DNA of 64,000 nucleotides from Burkholderia oklahomensis C6786 (GCF_000959365.1 NZ_CP009556.1:2294001-2358000); one strand, 5' to 3'; shown: positions 16,821-25,772, counted from the first letter of the stretch. Translations and numbers: made by a program. Notes: generated by a model from the letters alone, not told the origin.

Positions 16821-17111
16821 CTACTCGTAAAGGAATCGAAAGAACCCGCTGTGCAGCAAGACCGGCTTGCCGCCGATCTCGGTGAGCATCCGGCGCGCGG
16901 CATGCTCGATCTTGCCGCGGTGCAGGTCGAACGCCGTGAGCAGATCGTCTTCCTTCAGCGATGCCGCGCCGAAATGATCCTCGAGCGCCTCGGCCGTGAT
17001 CGCGCATTGCACGTACTCGCCGTCGACGAGCGCGGGGAACGCAACGACGAGATCGCGCGCACAATATTCGGGCGGCGGATCTTGAGGAAACGAAATCTTC
17101 ATGACGGGCAT
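16821..17111 (-). CDS. DUF1488-like small protein
   Basis: 96 residues. An N-terminal strand-rich part includes VVAFPALVDGEYVQCAITAEAL. It is followed by EDHFGA, and a C-terminal helix contains HRGKIEHAARRML. This order resembles DUF1488 proteins, whose function is unknown. AGGAGG lies 5 nt before the ATG at 17111, deciding the start over a nearby in-frame ATG (17102). Two FNR-type boxes (17191-17204 and 17226-17239) lie in the divergent spacer 80-130 bp upstream. Confidence 0.7.
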   Translation of the reverse strand: MPVMKISFPQDPPPEYCARDLVVAFPALVDGEYVQCAITAEALEDHFGAASLKEDDLLTAFDLHRGKIEHAARRMLTEIGGKPVLLHSGFFRFLYE

Positions 17112-17190
17112 GACAACCTCCTGTAGCCGCTGCCGGGACGGGCAACGGAGCCATCGATGCTTCAGCATAGAACCGCGCCGCCGCACGCGC

Positions 17191-17204
17191 TTGACCCACG
17201 TCAA
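17191..17204 (-). promoter_or_regulatory. FNR/ANR-type box, DUF1488-like gene side
   Basis: TTGACCCACGTCAA is a perfect TTGAC-N4-GTCAA inverted repeat 80 bp from the DUF1488-like start. It is paired with a second box 35 bp away (centre to centre), which faces the divergent gene. Confidence 0.6.
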
Positions 17205-17225
17205 CCGGCCGCGCGCGGTGCACGG

Positions 17226-17239
17226 TTGATCTGCGTCAA
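17226..17239 (+). promoter_or_regulatory. FNR/ANR-type box, 17334 gene side
   Basis: TTGATCTGCGTCAA, one mismatch from the FNR consensus half-sites, ends 94 bp before the ATG at 17334. The pair of boxes suggests each divergent gene has its own site. Confidence 0.6.
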
Positions 17240-17333
17240 CGCGCCGGGCGGCGGCGGAACGATGATCGTCGCATCGCACGCCCCGTCACATCCGGTGTGC
17301 CGGCCCCGCGAGCGTCGAACCAAGAGGCGAGCC

Positions 17334-17786
17334 ATGACACTGAAAGCGAATCTCGAAGGCGTGCGCGACACCTATCGCCTGTGCTTCGTGCGCAATCCGT
17401 GGGCCTACTTCACGTGCCTGCCGCTCGACCGCCAATGCGGCGACCGCTGGAGCGAGGCGCCTTACGAGCTGTACGCGGGGCCGCCCTACGGGGACAGTCC
17501 GGACCAGCTCCTGCGCGTCGCGTTCGACGGCCCGCTGCTGCCGCCCGAGGCCGGGCGCAGCGCCGTCACCTGCAGCGTCGTCGACATCAACGAAGGGCTC
17601 GCGCCGTGGCTGCGGACAGAAAGCTACTTCGGCGGCGAGCCGCTGTCGATCGCCGCGGGCGCGACGCTCGGCGCGTTCGTCGAAACGATCGAGAAAGCGG
17701 GCGGCACGGTGTTCATCCCGCTCGGCTGGGGAGAATTGCCGCTCGCGGACACGCGCGCGCACTCGGCAGTGGCGTCGGGCGGATGA
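17334..17786 (+). CDS. Conserved hypothetical protein of the low-oxygen block
   Basis: 150 residues, soluble, no signal peptide. It is rich in aromatic residues and Cys early on (LCFVRNPWAYFTCLPLDRQC), then strand-like, then acidic. I do not recognise the family. AAGAGG precedes the ATG at 17334, and the codon use fits the host. It is divergent from the DUF1488-like gene and shares the spacer holding two FNR-type boxes, so low-oxygen induction is inferred. Its four cysteines, three of them clustered in the first half, could bind metal, but no known motif is formed. Confidence 0.65.
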   Translation: MTLKANLEGVRDTYRLCFVRNPWAYFTCLPLDRQCGDRWSEAPYELYAGPPYGDSPDQLLRVAFDGPLLPPEAGRSAVTCSVVDINEGLAPWLRTESYFGGEPLSIAAGATLGAFVETIEKAGGTVFIPLGWGELPLADTRAHSAVASGG

Positions 17787-17989
17787 TGAGCGGATGAAGC
17801 CGGGAATCGGAATTGGCCGGCGATGGACAACCGGCTGCCGTCCCGGCCGAGACGGCCGCGCCAACCGTTCGACGACCAGCCAGCCCCGCGCGCCTGCGTC
17901 GCGCAGACGGCGTGATTTCGTGTGCTTCCACGCGAATGAACCGTCCGACGCATGAACCGTCCGACGCGGGGATGCGCGTCGCGACACGG

Positions 17990-18178
17990 TCAGAGCTCAT
18001 CCTTCGGCGTCGGATTCAGCAGCACGACGAACGCGGCGACGCCGAGCGACAGCGCCACCACGCCATACAGAAATTCGGCATTGCTGTCGAACAGCAGGCC
18101 GCGAACGGCTTCCATCATCCCCGCGAGCGATATGAACACGGCGATGGTCGCGAGAATGACCCGATATTTACGCACCAT
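17990..18178 (-). CDS. Small two-helix membrane protein
   Basis: 62 residues with two predicted membrane helices (about 6-27 and 36-55) joined by a short loop, LFDSNAEF. The ending NPTPKDEL is polar. It has a slight look of PsiE-type small membrane proteins, but it is too short to be sure. AGGAG lies 6 nt before the ATG. An FNR-type box at 18309-18322 is 131 bp upstream. Function unknown. Confidence 0.65.
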   Translation of the reverse strand: MVRKYRVILATIAVFISLAGMMEAVRGLLFDSNAEFLYGVVALSLGVAAFVVLLNPTPKDEL

Positions 18179-18529
18179 GACGGTCTCCTGGCCTCGTGTG
18201 TGCGGCCGCCCGATTGCGCGGCCCGCGCGCCGGCGTCGTCACGCGCGATCGACGCTCGTGCGTCCCACCCAGCCAGCCTGTATGATCGCCCGTCGCGCGA
18301 CGGCGGCCTTGACCTGAGTCAAGCGCCGCCCGTCGTCGCAAACGCACCCGGCGCAGCGTCGGCGACGCGCTTAGACACACGCCTCCACACGCGCAAAAAG
18401 CCAAAAGCGTCGCTGTACAATGCACGGGCATCATCGCCGCGCCGCGCCCGCGCAACGGGCGCGGCCGACGCAACCGCCGGCGCGCCGCGCGCTTGCGTCG
18501 AACGGCAATCGCAGCCTCGTGGGAGATTC
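18179..18529. other. Divergent promoter region upstream of the XRE-cupin gene
   Basis: 351 bp between the small membrane protein and the XRE-cupin regulator. It holds the FNR-type box at 18309-18322 and a TACAAT sequence at 18416-18421 that could be a -10 element for the regulator gene. No gene seen. Confidence 0.5.
18309..18322 (-). promoter_or_regulatory. FNR/ANR-type box upstream of the small membrane protein gene
   Basis: TTGACCTGAGTCAA. It shares the CTGAGTCAA half with the box at 12184. It is 131 bp from the 62-residue membrane protein start and 208 bp from the XRE-cupin start. Confidence 0.55.
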
Positions 18530-19279
18530 ATGGATTCGGACATCATGCACATCGGCGGACGCATCCGCCGCCTGCGCCGCGAGCTGAAGAAAACGCTGCT
18601 CGAGGTCGCCACCGAGGCAAACCTGTCGGTCGGATTCCTGTCGCAAGTCGAACGCAACCTGACCGGCATTTCGATTTCTTCGCTCGTCAACGTCGCGAGA
18701 GCGCTGCGCGCGCCGCTCAGCGCGCTCATCGACCAGCCCCGTCAGGATCAGCCGGATTCGCATCAAGGCAGCCGCGAATCGTATTCGATCCGCCCGACGC
18801 AGCAGCGCTACGAGCGCCTGTCGACCACCTTCACGGGCAGCCAGCTCAATGCGGTCAAGGTGTCGATGATGGAAGGCTATTGTTCCGAATGGGTCGCGCA
18901 TGCCGGCGACGAATTCGTGTTCGTCCTGTCGGGGCGCGTCCGCTACACGGTCGGCAAGCAGGACTTTCCGCTCGGCCCGGGCGATTCGCTGCACTTCGAT
19001 GCGCACGAGCGGCACCGCGTCGTGAACGTCGGCAACGAGCCCGTCGAGCTGATCGCGGTCGGCACGCTGCCGCTCTTCGGCGACGGGCAGCCGGCGTTCC
19101 CGTCGCTGCCGGGCGAGCAGAAGCCGCTGCGCGCGCGCACGGCGCGCAAGACGGCCGAGCCGCCGCCCGTGAAAGCGCCTTCGGCGCAGAAGGCCGAACG
19201 GCCGAAGCGTGCGCCCGCCGCACACGCGATCGCGACGAGCGGCGTCCCACGGCGCGTCGCGAAAAAGACCGCGCGCTGA
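18530..19279 (+). CDS. XRE-cupin transcriptional regulator with a basic C-terminal tail
   Basis: 249 residues. The N-terminal XRE HTH (about 7-65) has RIRRLRRELKKTLLEVATEA and VGFLSQVERNLTGISISSL. A cupin sensor domain (about 105-185) has FVFVLSGRVRYTVG and LGPGDSLHFDAHERHRV. Such regulators (SutR/PuuR type) sense small metabolites. After residue 195 comes a Lys/Arg/Ala/Pro-rich tail of about 55 residues (KTAEPPPVKAPSAQKAERPK and similar), which resembles histone-H1-like low-complexity tails and is unusual for this family. GGGAG sits before the ATG at 18530. Target genes are not evident; the FAD monooxygenase gene 740 bp downstream is one candidate. Confidence 0.88.
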   Translation: MDSDIMHIGGRIRRLRRELKKTLLEVATEANLSVGFLSQVERNLTGISISSLVNVARALRAPLSALIDQPRQDQPDSHQGSRESYSIRPTQQRYERLSTTFTGSQLNAVKVSMMEGYCSEWVAHAGDEFVFVLSGRVRYTVGKQDFPLGPGDSLHFDAHERHRVVNVGNEPVELIAVGTLPLFGDGQPAFPSLPGEQKPLRARTARKTAEPPPVKAPSAQKAERPKRAPAAHAIATSGVPRRVAKKTAR

Positions 19280-20019
19280 GTTGCGCGGAAGCGATGCCGG
19301 CGGGCTCGTCCGCGCCGCTTTCGCCGCGTCGGAGGTTCGATCGGACGATGCGAAGGCACGCGACATCGCGTCGCGCACGCGCGTGCGGCTCGCGCGCGCG
19401 GCTCGTGCGCGACGCGCGCCCGCTGGACGCGCGCCCGCTGGACATTGCGTCACGATCGGCTTGCGACTGTCGGCGAGCGCGCCGCCGTCGTGCGGCGCAT
19501 TCGTTGTGTCATCGCGATTCGCGGCGTCAGTTTTTGTCGATCGAATTGACATATTTGAGTCATTTATCCGGCATCGGACGAAATAGACTTTTCGACTTTT
19601 TCAAAAAAATGAAATAAACCAGCCGCCCTTCATCAGCACATCCCGCACGTCGATTCCCATTTCTCTCCGCCATAAATATTTGCGTATTTTTTGCATCTTT
19701 AATACGATTGCGGTCGCGGTCGCGGTCAGCGAGCGGTCCGCACGATAGGTTCACTTCGCTGCATATGCGCGCCGGTCGGCTGGGGGGGAAGCTGTTCCTC
19801 CCGAGCCAACGCAAATTCCCTGACGAATCAACCGCAAAAGGCCGGCGAGTTTGCGGCGCTCCGAAATTTTCGTATTCGATAGCCCGCGAATACGAAATCG
19901 AAGAGACTGAAGCGGCACACAAATCTTGTTCATAGGCCTGCGTCACGATTCGCCTGACCGAATCCGTCCGGGGTCGGGAAAATCGTCAATGGCGATCATC
20001 GGAATAAAACGAACCCACT
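19280..20019. other. Long AT-rich spacer before the FAD monooxygenase gene
   Basis: 740 bp. 19540-19720 is strikingly AT-rich for this genome, with TTGACA at 19547 but no good -10 at the right spacing. A GGTCGC hexamer repeat lies near 19715. No supported gene. The AT-richness makes it a candidate promoter or silencer-binding region. Confidence 0.5.
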
Positions 20020-21186
20020 ATGAAAAGCAAGCACGTCGATGTACTGATCAATGGCAGCGGTATCGCAGGTGTCGCGCTCGCGTACCTGCTTGGAAGACGC
20101 GGCTACGACGTCACGGTCGTCGAGCAACTGGCGCGGAATCGGGCGCAAAACGGCGCCGATTTGCTGAAGCCTTCCGGCATCGACATCATTCGCAGGATGG
20201 ATCTGCTCGACGATGTCTTCGCGGCCGGCGGGCTCGAGCGCGACGCGATGAAGCTGTTCCACGACGGGGAGCTGATCGCGTCGCTGGACTATCGGGTTTC
20301 CAGCACGCTCGGCTTCTTCATCCTGATTCCTTGCGAGCAGTTGCGCCGCTTGCTGATCGGCAAGCTCGACGGCCTGCCCAATGTGGATTTGCGGTTCGAG
20401 ACGTCCATCGAGCAGGTCGAGCAGGACGCCGGCGGCGCGGTGACGTCGCTCGTGTTGAGCGATGGCGGGACCGTCGCGCCCAAGGTGCTCATCGGCGCCG
20501 ACGGAGCGCGCTCGATGATTCGCGCCGACATCCTGCAGATGCACGCCGAGCGCGTTCCGTATGCGACGCCGATGGCGTTCGGCACGATTCCGCTGACCGA
20601 CAGCGTCCGGGAATGCAACAGGCTATACGTCGATTCGAACAAGGGACTCGCCTACTTCTATCCGATCGGCAACGAAGCGACGCGTCTCGTCGTCAGCTTT
20701 CCCGCGGACGAAATGCAAGGCTATCTTGCCGACGCCACGCGTGCGAAGCTGGTCGCGCGTCTGAGCGAATTCGTCAGTCGCGAGAGCGCCGATGCGATGG
20801 CGACGATAGGCGCGGGCACCGAATTTCCGTTGATACCGCTCGGCCGGATGAATCTGAGCAGCTACCACAAGCAGAATGTCGTGCTGCTCGGCGATGCGGC
20901 CCACAGCATCCACCCGATCACCGGTCAAGGGATGAACCTCGCGATCGAGGACGCCGGCGAGCTCGGCCATTGCCTCGATCGGCATTTGAACGGACAGGTC
21001 GCGCTGGCCGAAGCGCTGGACGCGTTCGAGCGCGCGCGGCACCCCGTCAACGAGGCCGTGATTTCCTACGGCCACTCGCTGGCGACGACCTATCACGATC
21101 GCTCCGCACTCCTCGCCAACTTCCGCTCCCAATTGCAGACGAGCGGGCGAGACTCGGCCCTGCTGGGAACCGCCAGCGAAGCGTGA
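20020..21186 (+). CDS. FAD-dependent monooxygenase (PHBH/UbiH fold)
   Basis: 388 residues of the group A flavoprotein monooxygenase family. The FAD dinucleotide loop GSGIAG is at residues 12-17 (VDVLINGSGIAGVALAYLL), followed by the acidic VVEQ strand end. A DG motif is at IGADGARSM. The ribityl-binding motif is GDAAHSIHPITGQGMNLAIE at about 291-310. It should hydroxylate an aromatic or similar substrate using NAD(P)H and O2. Substrate unknown. GC is a little lower than its neighbours, the upstream spacer is AT-rich and the ribosome site is weak, all hinting at transfer. No biosynthetic neighbours are present. Confidence 0.85.
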   Translation: MKSKHVDVLINGSGIAGVALAYLLGRRGYDVTVVEQLARNRAQNGADLLKPSGIDIIRRMDLLDDVFAAGGLERDAMKLFHDGELIASLDYRVSSTLGFFILIPCEQLRRLLIGKLDGLPNVDLRFETSIEQVEQDAGGAVTSLVLSDGGTVAPKVLIGADGARSMIRADILQMHAERVPYATPMAFGTIPLTDSVRECNRLYVDSNKGLAYFYPIGNEATRLVVSFPADEMQGYLADATRAKLVARLSEFVSRESADAMATIGAGTEFPLIPLGRMNLSSYHKQNVVLLGDAAHSIHPITGQGMNLAIEDAGELGHCLDRHLNGQVALAEALDAFERARHPVNEAVISYGHSLATTYHDRSALLANFRSQLQTSGRDSALLGTASEA

Positions 21187-21675
21187 CCCGGAGAACGGTC
21201 TTATGTTCTGCGCAATCGCGCCGTCCCGTCACCGGAAGCCGGCGGGCAACGGCTGGCGGTGCGGCGCGATCGGCGCGAAGCGATGCCGTGCGGGTGTCCA
21301 GCGATAAAACCGCAACAAGTTGTATCGATGATTCGTCCGGATCGAGCCCCGGGGAACCGGAAGTCGCCCTGTCCGACTGGCCCGGAGCCCGGCCGGATGA
21401 ACGTCCCGATGCACGCCGACGCCGCGTTGGCGCGTCGGAAAGCGCCACGATCCCGCTCTTGACAGCGCCCGATCGCACACCGAATGCGCGCGTCCGTTTT
21501 CACGGCCGCCGCCATTGCGCGGCCCTCTTCACCCTCCGATGACGCCCCGTATCGCAACACATTCGGCAACATCCGATACGGTGCCGTTAACCCTGTCTTA
21601 AGACAGATTTGCCAAGCTGTAATGGCCGACCGCGAGCATGCTCGCCCGCGGCGGGGACAAATGGAGGTACGCATC
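21187..21675. other. Spacer with a palindrome upstream of the DUF4148 gene
   Basis: 489 bp. No supported gene. It contains the 14-bp palindrome at 21593-21606, and the promoter of the DUF4148 gene should be here. Confidence 0.5.
21593..21606. promoter_or_regulatory. Candidate operator: perfect palindrome CTGTCTTAAGACAG
   Basis: A 14-bp perfect palindrome 69 bp upstream of the DUF4148 start codon, followed by AT-rich sequence. Its symmetry and location fit a dimeric regulator site. Confidence 0.45.
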
Positions 21676-22002
21676 ATGAAGTCCGCTCTGAAAACGATCG
21701 CGCTTGCACTCGCACTCGCCGTTCCGGCCCTGTCGTTTGCGCAACCGTCGTCCAATGGGCCGCTGACGCGTGCGCAAGTGCGCGACGAACTGATCCAGCT
21801 CCAAAAAGCCGGCTATCAGCCGTCGAAGAACCAGTACCCGGCGAACATCCAGGCGACCGAAGCCCGCATCGCATCGGCAAGCGGCAGCGCCGGCTACGGC
21901 GGCACCGCCGGCTACGGCGGCACCGCCGGCGGCGCGATGCAATCCGGTCAGCGCGTCTCGCCGACGTCGGGCGGCTGGGACGCGTCGTACCGTCATCACT
22001 GA
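21676..22002 (+). CDS. Secreted DUF4148 protein
   Basis: 108 residues with an N-terminal signal peptide (MKSALKTIALALALAVPALSFA, cleavage before QPSS). The DUF4148 core follows: LTRAQVRDELIQLQKAGYQP and YPANIQATEARIA. These small periplasmic proteins are greatly expanded in Burkholderia and have no known function. Two 18-bp copies (21892-21909, 21910-21927) encode GYGGTA twice. GGAGG lies 8 nt before the ATG. The palindrome at 21593 may control it. Confidence 0.92.
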   Translation: MKSALKTIALALALAVPALSFAQPSSNGPLTRAQVRDELIQLQKAGYQPSKNQYPANIQATEARIASASGSAGYGGTAGYGGTAGGAMQSGQRVSPTSGGWDASYRHH

Positions 22003-22278
22003 TCGATGCGATGCGCGCATCGGCCGGATCGATCGCGCATGCCGCCCTGCATTGAAAGCGATCGATCGACGCGCCGAGAACGGCGACGCGCGCCACGCCC
22101 GACGCGCGCCGCACGAACCCGACCCGGGCGGCATCCGCGCCTTCCATCGCCCGCCGCCCGTGCGATGCATCGACGATCCGCGGTGCGGGACGACGGCGAG
22201 TAGCGAACGATCGCGAGACGCCGAGTCCGCGCCGTTCGCTTCGCCGCCGTCCCGCGCTCGCGAACGTTCGATCGCGCG

Positions 22279-24228
22279 TCAGTTCTTCGCCGGCAGCGGC
22301 GGCTCGCCCGCCGTCGTCGCATCGCGCGCCCAATCGACAAACTCGTTGTCGTAACGGCGGCCGATGTACGCGACGTAGTTCTCGTAGCCGTCGTAATCGC
22401 CGGTGCGGAAGCGCGACACGATCGTGTCGACGTCGGCGCGATGGCGCTCGAACATGAAGCGCGTCGCCATGTAGCCCCACCGGTACGCCCGCGCGACATA
22501 GTCGCTCGACGAGTAGCGCGTCCCGAGCACGTCCGAGAACCGGTACGTGCCCGTGCGCGCGGCGTCGATCGATTCCTGGTTGTCGTTCTTTCTCGACAGA
22601 TACTCGGCGACGCCTTCGATCCACCAGACGGTCGGCTTCGCGGTGCTCGCCGCGAAATCGCCCGCCATGTCGTAGCGGCCGTCGAGGTAGTGCGTGAACT
22701 CGTGCTCGAGATTCCAGACCTTGAACTCCGGCCGCAGCCACGAGGCTTCGTGCGCGATGAAGCGCGCCTGATTGCCGGGCGCCGACGGATCGCCTTCGAG
22801 ATACATGCCGCCGTTGTCGGTGCTGATTCCGTAGATCACCGAAGCGTACTTGCGATAGTTCTCGTAATCGTCGAACACGACGAGCTCGATCGTGTCGTTG
22901 CGATCGCCCGCGACCGGCTTGCGCCCGGTCTTCATCATCCGGTGGAAGTAGTCGTCCTGCCGCGCGACCGCCGCGCACACCGACTGAAGCTGAGGCGCCG
23001 TCATATCCTGCGCGAGAATGCGCACGCTCGCGCTGCACGCGTGACGGTGCGTGAGCACCGCGTCGGTCAGCCGCTTCTTGTAGTCGCACGTGCCGTAGTC
23101 CGCGCAGTTGCCCGAATCGCCATAGTCGACCGCTTCCGCCGCCGCGAGCCACAGGTCGCTGCCGGCGCCCGTCATGCTCGTCGACGCGAGCATGTCCTGG
23201 ATCATCTTCTTCACGCGCGGCTTCTGCGCCGGATAGCGCAGAAAGCGATACGTTTCGCGCGCCGCATCCGCCAGTTGATAGGCGGCGCTCGTGTTCGACA
23301 GGCTCGCGCGGTTCGCGGTGACGAAGCGATCGAGCGTCTCCGGCAGCGTCGCGTCGCTGCCGAGCATCTGCTGCGCGGCGCTGCGCTGATGCGCATAGAA
23401 GAACACGGTCAGCAGGCCGGTGAAGCCGCCCGCCGCGCTCGGCTGCAGCAGCGGCGCCGCGGCTTGCGGATTCGCCGCGCTCGCGGTGTAGAGCGCGATG
23501 CGGTCCTTCAGCGTCGGCAGGTAGTACGCCTCGTCCTTCATGTTCGTGATGAGCTTCATCAGCTCGTTCGCGGTGCTCGGCGCACGCGCATTCTCACGAT
23601 ATAGCGCATCACGATGGAGACCGTCACCCTTGAGACTCTGCAGGATATACGGACGCAGCCATACGGCGAGATCCGGAATCGGATCGGCCAGACCCGATAC
23701 CTCATATTGGTAATAAGCGGAACGCAGATAAATCAGCAAATTGACCAAAATCAAATTGCTCGCGTCGTATCGATATATGTCCTGCACGAAACGACTCGCG
23801 ACCGCATGAACATTTTCGGCATTGAAAATCTGCGCGGCCAACGGTTTATCGACCGAAAACAGGCCGTAATGGCATTCGTAATCCGGAAGATTCGCGATGT
23901 AATCGGCAAGCGCGGCGCCGTGATATTGGGTCATCACCGACATGTCGCGGCAATCGGCGCCCGGCGCGCTGCGCTTGCTGCGCTTCGCCGGCTGCTTCTG
24001 CCGCGACGGCTCGACGAGCGTCGCGCGATCCTGCTTGCTGAGCGGCAGATTATATTCGGCCTGCTCGGGCGACAGCGGCAGGTTCTGCGGCAAGCGAGGC
24101 ATGCGCGCCTGCTTTTCCTGCGTCGGCTGCGTACTGGCCCACGCCGTGCCGACCAAACCCGTGATTATCGACACCGCGACGACGGCGGACCAGCGACGGG
24201 TCTTGCGAGACACCTCCGTTATTAGCAT
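22279..24228 (-). CDS. M9-family collagenase (secreted zinc metalloprotease)
   Basis: 649 residues. An N-terminal signal/anchor (about 12-32) is followed by a Gln/Pro/Lys-rich stretch. The M9 activator domain (about 95-390) is helical. The peptidase domain contains HEFTH at residues 509-513, the zinc-binding HExxH. A third ligand Glu lies downstream in WWIEGVAEYLSR (Glu538 or Glu542). Further M9 features are CADYGTCDYKKR, DNGGMYLEGDP and WRPEFKVWNLEHEFTHYLDG-type context. No PKD or collagen-binding repeats are present, so this is a short form. It should degrade collagen-like substrates outside the cell. GAGGG precedes the ATG, and the upstream spacer is AT-rich, consistent with tight control. 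Confidence 0.93.
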   Translation of the reverse strand: MLITEVSRKTRRWSAVVAVSIITGLVGTAWASTQPTQEKQARMPRLPQNLPLSPEQAEYNLPLSKQDRATLVEPSRQKQPAKRSKRSAPGADCRDMSVMTQYHGAALADYIANLPDYECHYGLFSVDKPLAAQIFNAENVHAVASRFVQDIYRYDASNLILVNLLIYLRSAYYQYEVSGLADPIPDLAVWLRPYILQSLKGDGLHRDALYRENARAPSTANELMKLITNMKDEAYYLPTLKDRIALYTASAANPQAAAPLLQPSAAGGFTGLLTVFFYAHQRSAAQQMLGSDATLPETLDRFVTANRASLSNTSAAYQLADAARETYRFLRYPAQKPRVKKMIQDMLASTSMTGAGSDLWLAAAEAVDYGDSGNCADYGTCDYKKRLTDAVLTHRHACSASVRILAQDMTAPQLQSVCAAVARQDDYFHRMMKTGRKPVAGDRNDTIELVVFDDYENYRKYASVIYGISTDNGGMYLEGDPSAPGNQARFIAHEASWLRPEFKVWNLEHEFTHYLDGRYDMAGDFAASTAKPTVWWIEGVAEYLSRKNDNQESIDAARTGTYRFSDVLGTRYSSSDYVARAYRWGYMATRFMFERHRADVDTIVSRFRTGDYDGYENYVAYIGRRYDNEFVDWARDATTAGEPPLPAKN

Positions 24229-24663
24229 TTGACTTGCCCTCGGTTATTTTGGACCGCAAACGATATAACACCAAGGATTAACAAGTCAATTTAACAGACG
24301 AATTATCAATATATTTTATTTGATTGAATTATTGGCATCCGCAACTCCATTTTCAAAACAATCCGATCGGGCGGCGGAGCGCCCGCAGCGCCCGTATACG
24401 GCATGTTCTCCGTCGCCCATGTCTCACCGATCGCTTGCAAGGCAGCGGCACTTTCAATTCGACATGCGAATGAACGGAAGCCGACCGGCGGCTTCGATCC
24501 GGACCGTCGTGTTGCGAAGCGGCGTCCCGCGCGCCGTCTGTCCGGTTTTGCGCGGCCTTTACGTGCGCGATGCGTTCGGCCGACGGCGCGCGCCGACGGA
24601 CGCGCGGCCAGCGGCACACACGAGGCGCGTCTTCGGCGGCCGGCCGCACTGCATGCTTCATCG
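24229..24663. other. AT-rich promoter spacer upstream of the collagenase
   Basis: 435 bp. The first 120 bp (24229-24350) are AT-rich and should contain the collagenase promoter. The rest is GC-rich with shadow frames only. Confidence 0.5.
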
Positions 24664-25218
24664 TCAATCGAGATCGGCGACCAGCGCGTGATATTCGCGC
24701 TCACCGGACACGAAGCGGTGAACGGGCCGATATCCGAGCTTCGCAACCGCATTGGCTGATCGCCCGTTATCGACGGCAATGAAGCTGATTGCGTTCTTGA
24801 AATGCGTTTTGGCGGAAGCGATCGCGAAATCGATCATTTTTTCTAGAATTCCTTTTCCACGCGCCACCTGACTCAGGCACATCGGACCGAATAGACATAC
24901 GGTATCGGATAAGTCTTCCGACGCATATTCGCCGCGCTTTTCGAACGATGCGACGAGTGCATCGATGATCGTATTGCCGCGCCATGGATCGAGGCGGGAA
25001 ATGCAGAAAAATCCGGCGAATTCCGTCTGTTCGTAGGCGACGACGATGCCGATGTCCGACGCGATCGCGTCGACCTTCTGCTCGGGAATTTCCGCGGAAA
25101 GGAAGCCGTTCTTGCGTTCCGCCTCGGTGAGATTGGCGATCTGATTCGCCTTTTGCAATGACAGGATGTTCAGGTAATCCCCGGAATGGGCCATTCTGAC
25201 CACGGTCGATTCAGTCAT
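24664..25218 (-). CDS. GNAT-family N-acetyltransferase
   Basis: 184 residues with a GNAT fold: TVVRMAHSGDYLNILSLQ at the start, a central strand YEQTEFAGFFCIS, the acetyl-CoA motif QVARGKGILEKMIDFA (about residue 117), then NGRSANAVAKLGYRPV. The substrate cannot be told from sequence. The gene has lower GC than its neighbours, uses codons such as AAA and TTT more freely, and is flanked by AT-rich DNA, all suggesting acquisition. No convincing ribosome site is seen before the ATG at 25218. It reads toward the collagenase in the same direction but 435 bp apart, so a common transcript is doubtful. Confidence 0.82.
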   Translation of the reverse strand: MTESTVVRMAHSGDYLNILSLQKANQIANLTEAERKNGFLSAEIPEQKVDAIASDIGIVVAYEQTEFAGFFCISRLDPWRGNTIIDALVASFEKRGEYASEDLSDTVCLFGPMCLSQVARGKGILEKMIDFAIASAKTHFKNAISFIAVDNGRSANAVAKLGYRPVHRFVSGEREYHALVADLD

Positions 25219-25772
25219 GTCTATTTATTTTTAAAACGAAAGATGGCGATTCTATAGAAAATTACACTTTGAAATCTAGAATGTTCATACAAATCGAGAA
25301 GCGCCGTCACCTATATTTCGCCATTGCGATTCGAAAAAAATGACATCGAAATCGCGCTTGGTTATTGATTTATCTATCGTTTATCGAAACGGCCCGCCCA
25401 TCGATCGATGCAGTCGCCGGCCGCGACATCGCTCGCGACGTCACGCGAATCGATCTCCCTCGCCCGCCTCGTCGAACGCGATGCCGTCGCGCATCGCGAT
25501 TCGGCATTCGCGCGCGATCGCGCCCGCGCGACGGACCGGTCCTCGAACGCCTCATGCGTCGCGCACTGCCTTGCCTTCCACCGGCTGCCTCGACGGCTTC
25601 ATCGACCGCGTCAACGAGCCTCTCGCCCCATTCCGTCGATCGTCCCGCGCACGCGGTCATTCGAGCCTTCCCCAAACCCCAAGCCGTTCGCCGCCGGCCA
25701 TTTCCGCTCGTGCCGGTCGGTTAGAATCGCGTGCAATCAATCCGAAAGCTTCCCTCCGAGGGCAATCGAGCG
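25219..25772. other. Spacer upstream of the alpha-2-macroglobulin gene
   Basis: 554 bp. 25219-25390 is AT-rich and should include the promoter of the acetyltransferase gene. The remainder is GC-rich with no supported gene. Confidence 0.5.

Noticed and set aside
19547-19552. TTGACA as a -35 element in the spacer before the FAD gene
   Set aside because: No acceptable -10 at 16-18 bp, and it is more than 450 bp from the gene.
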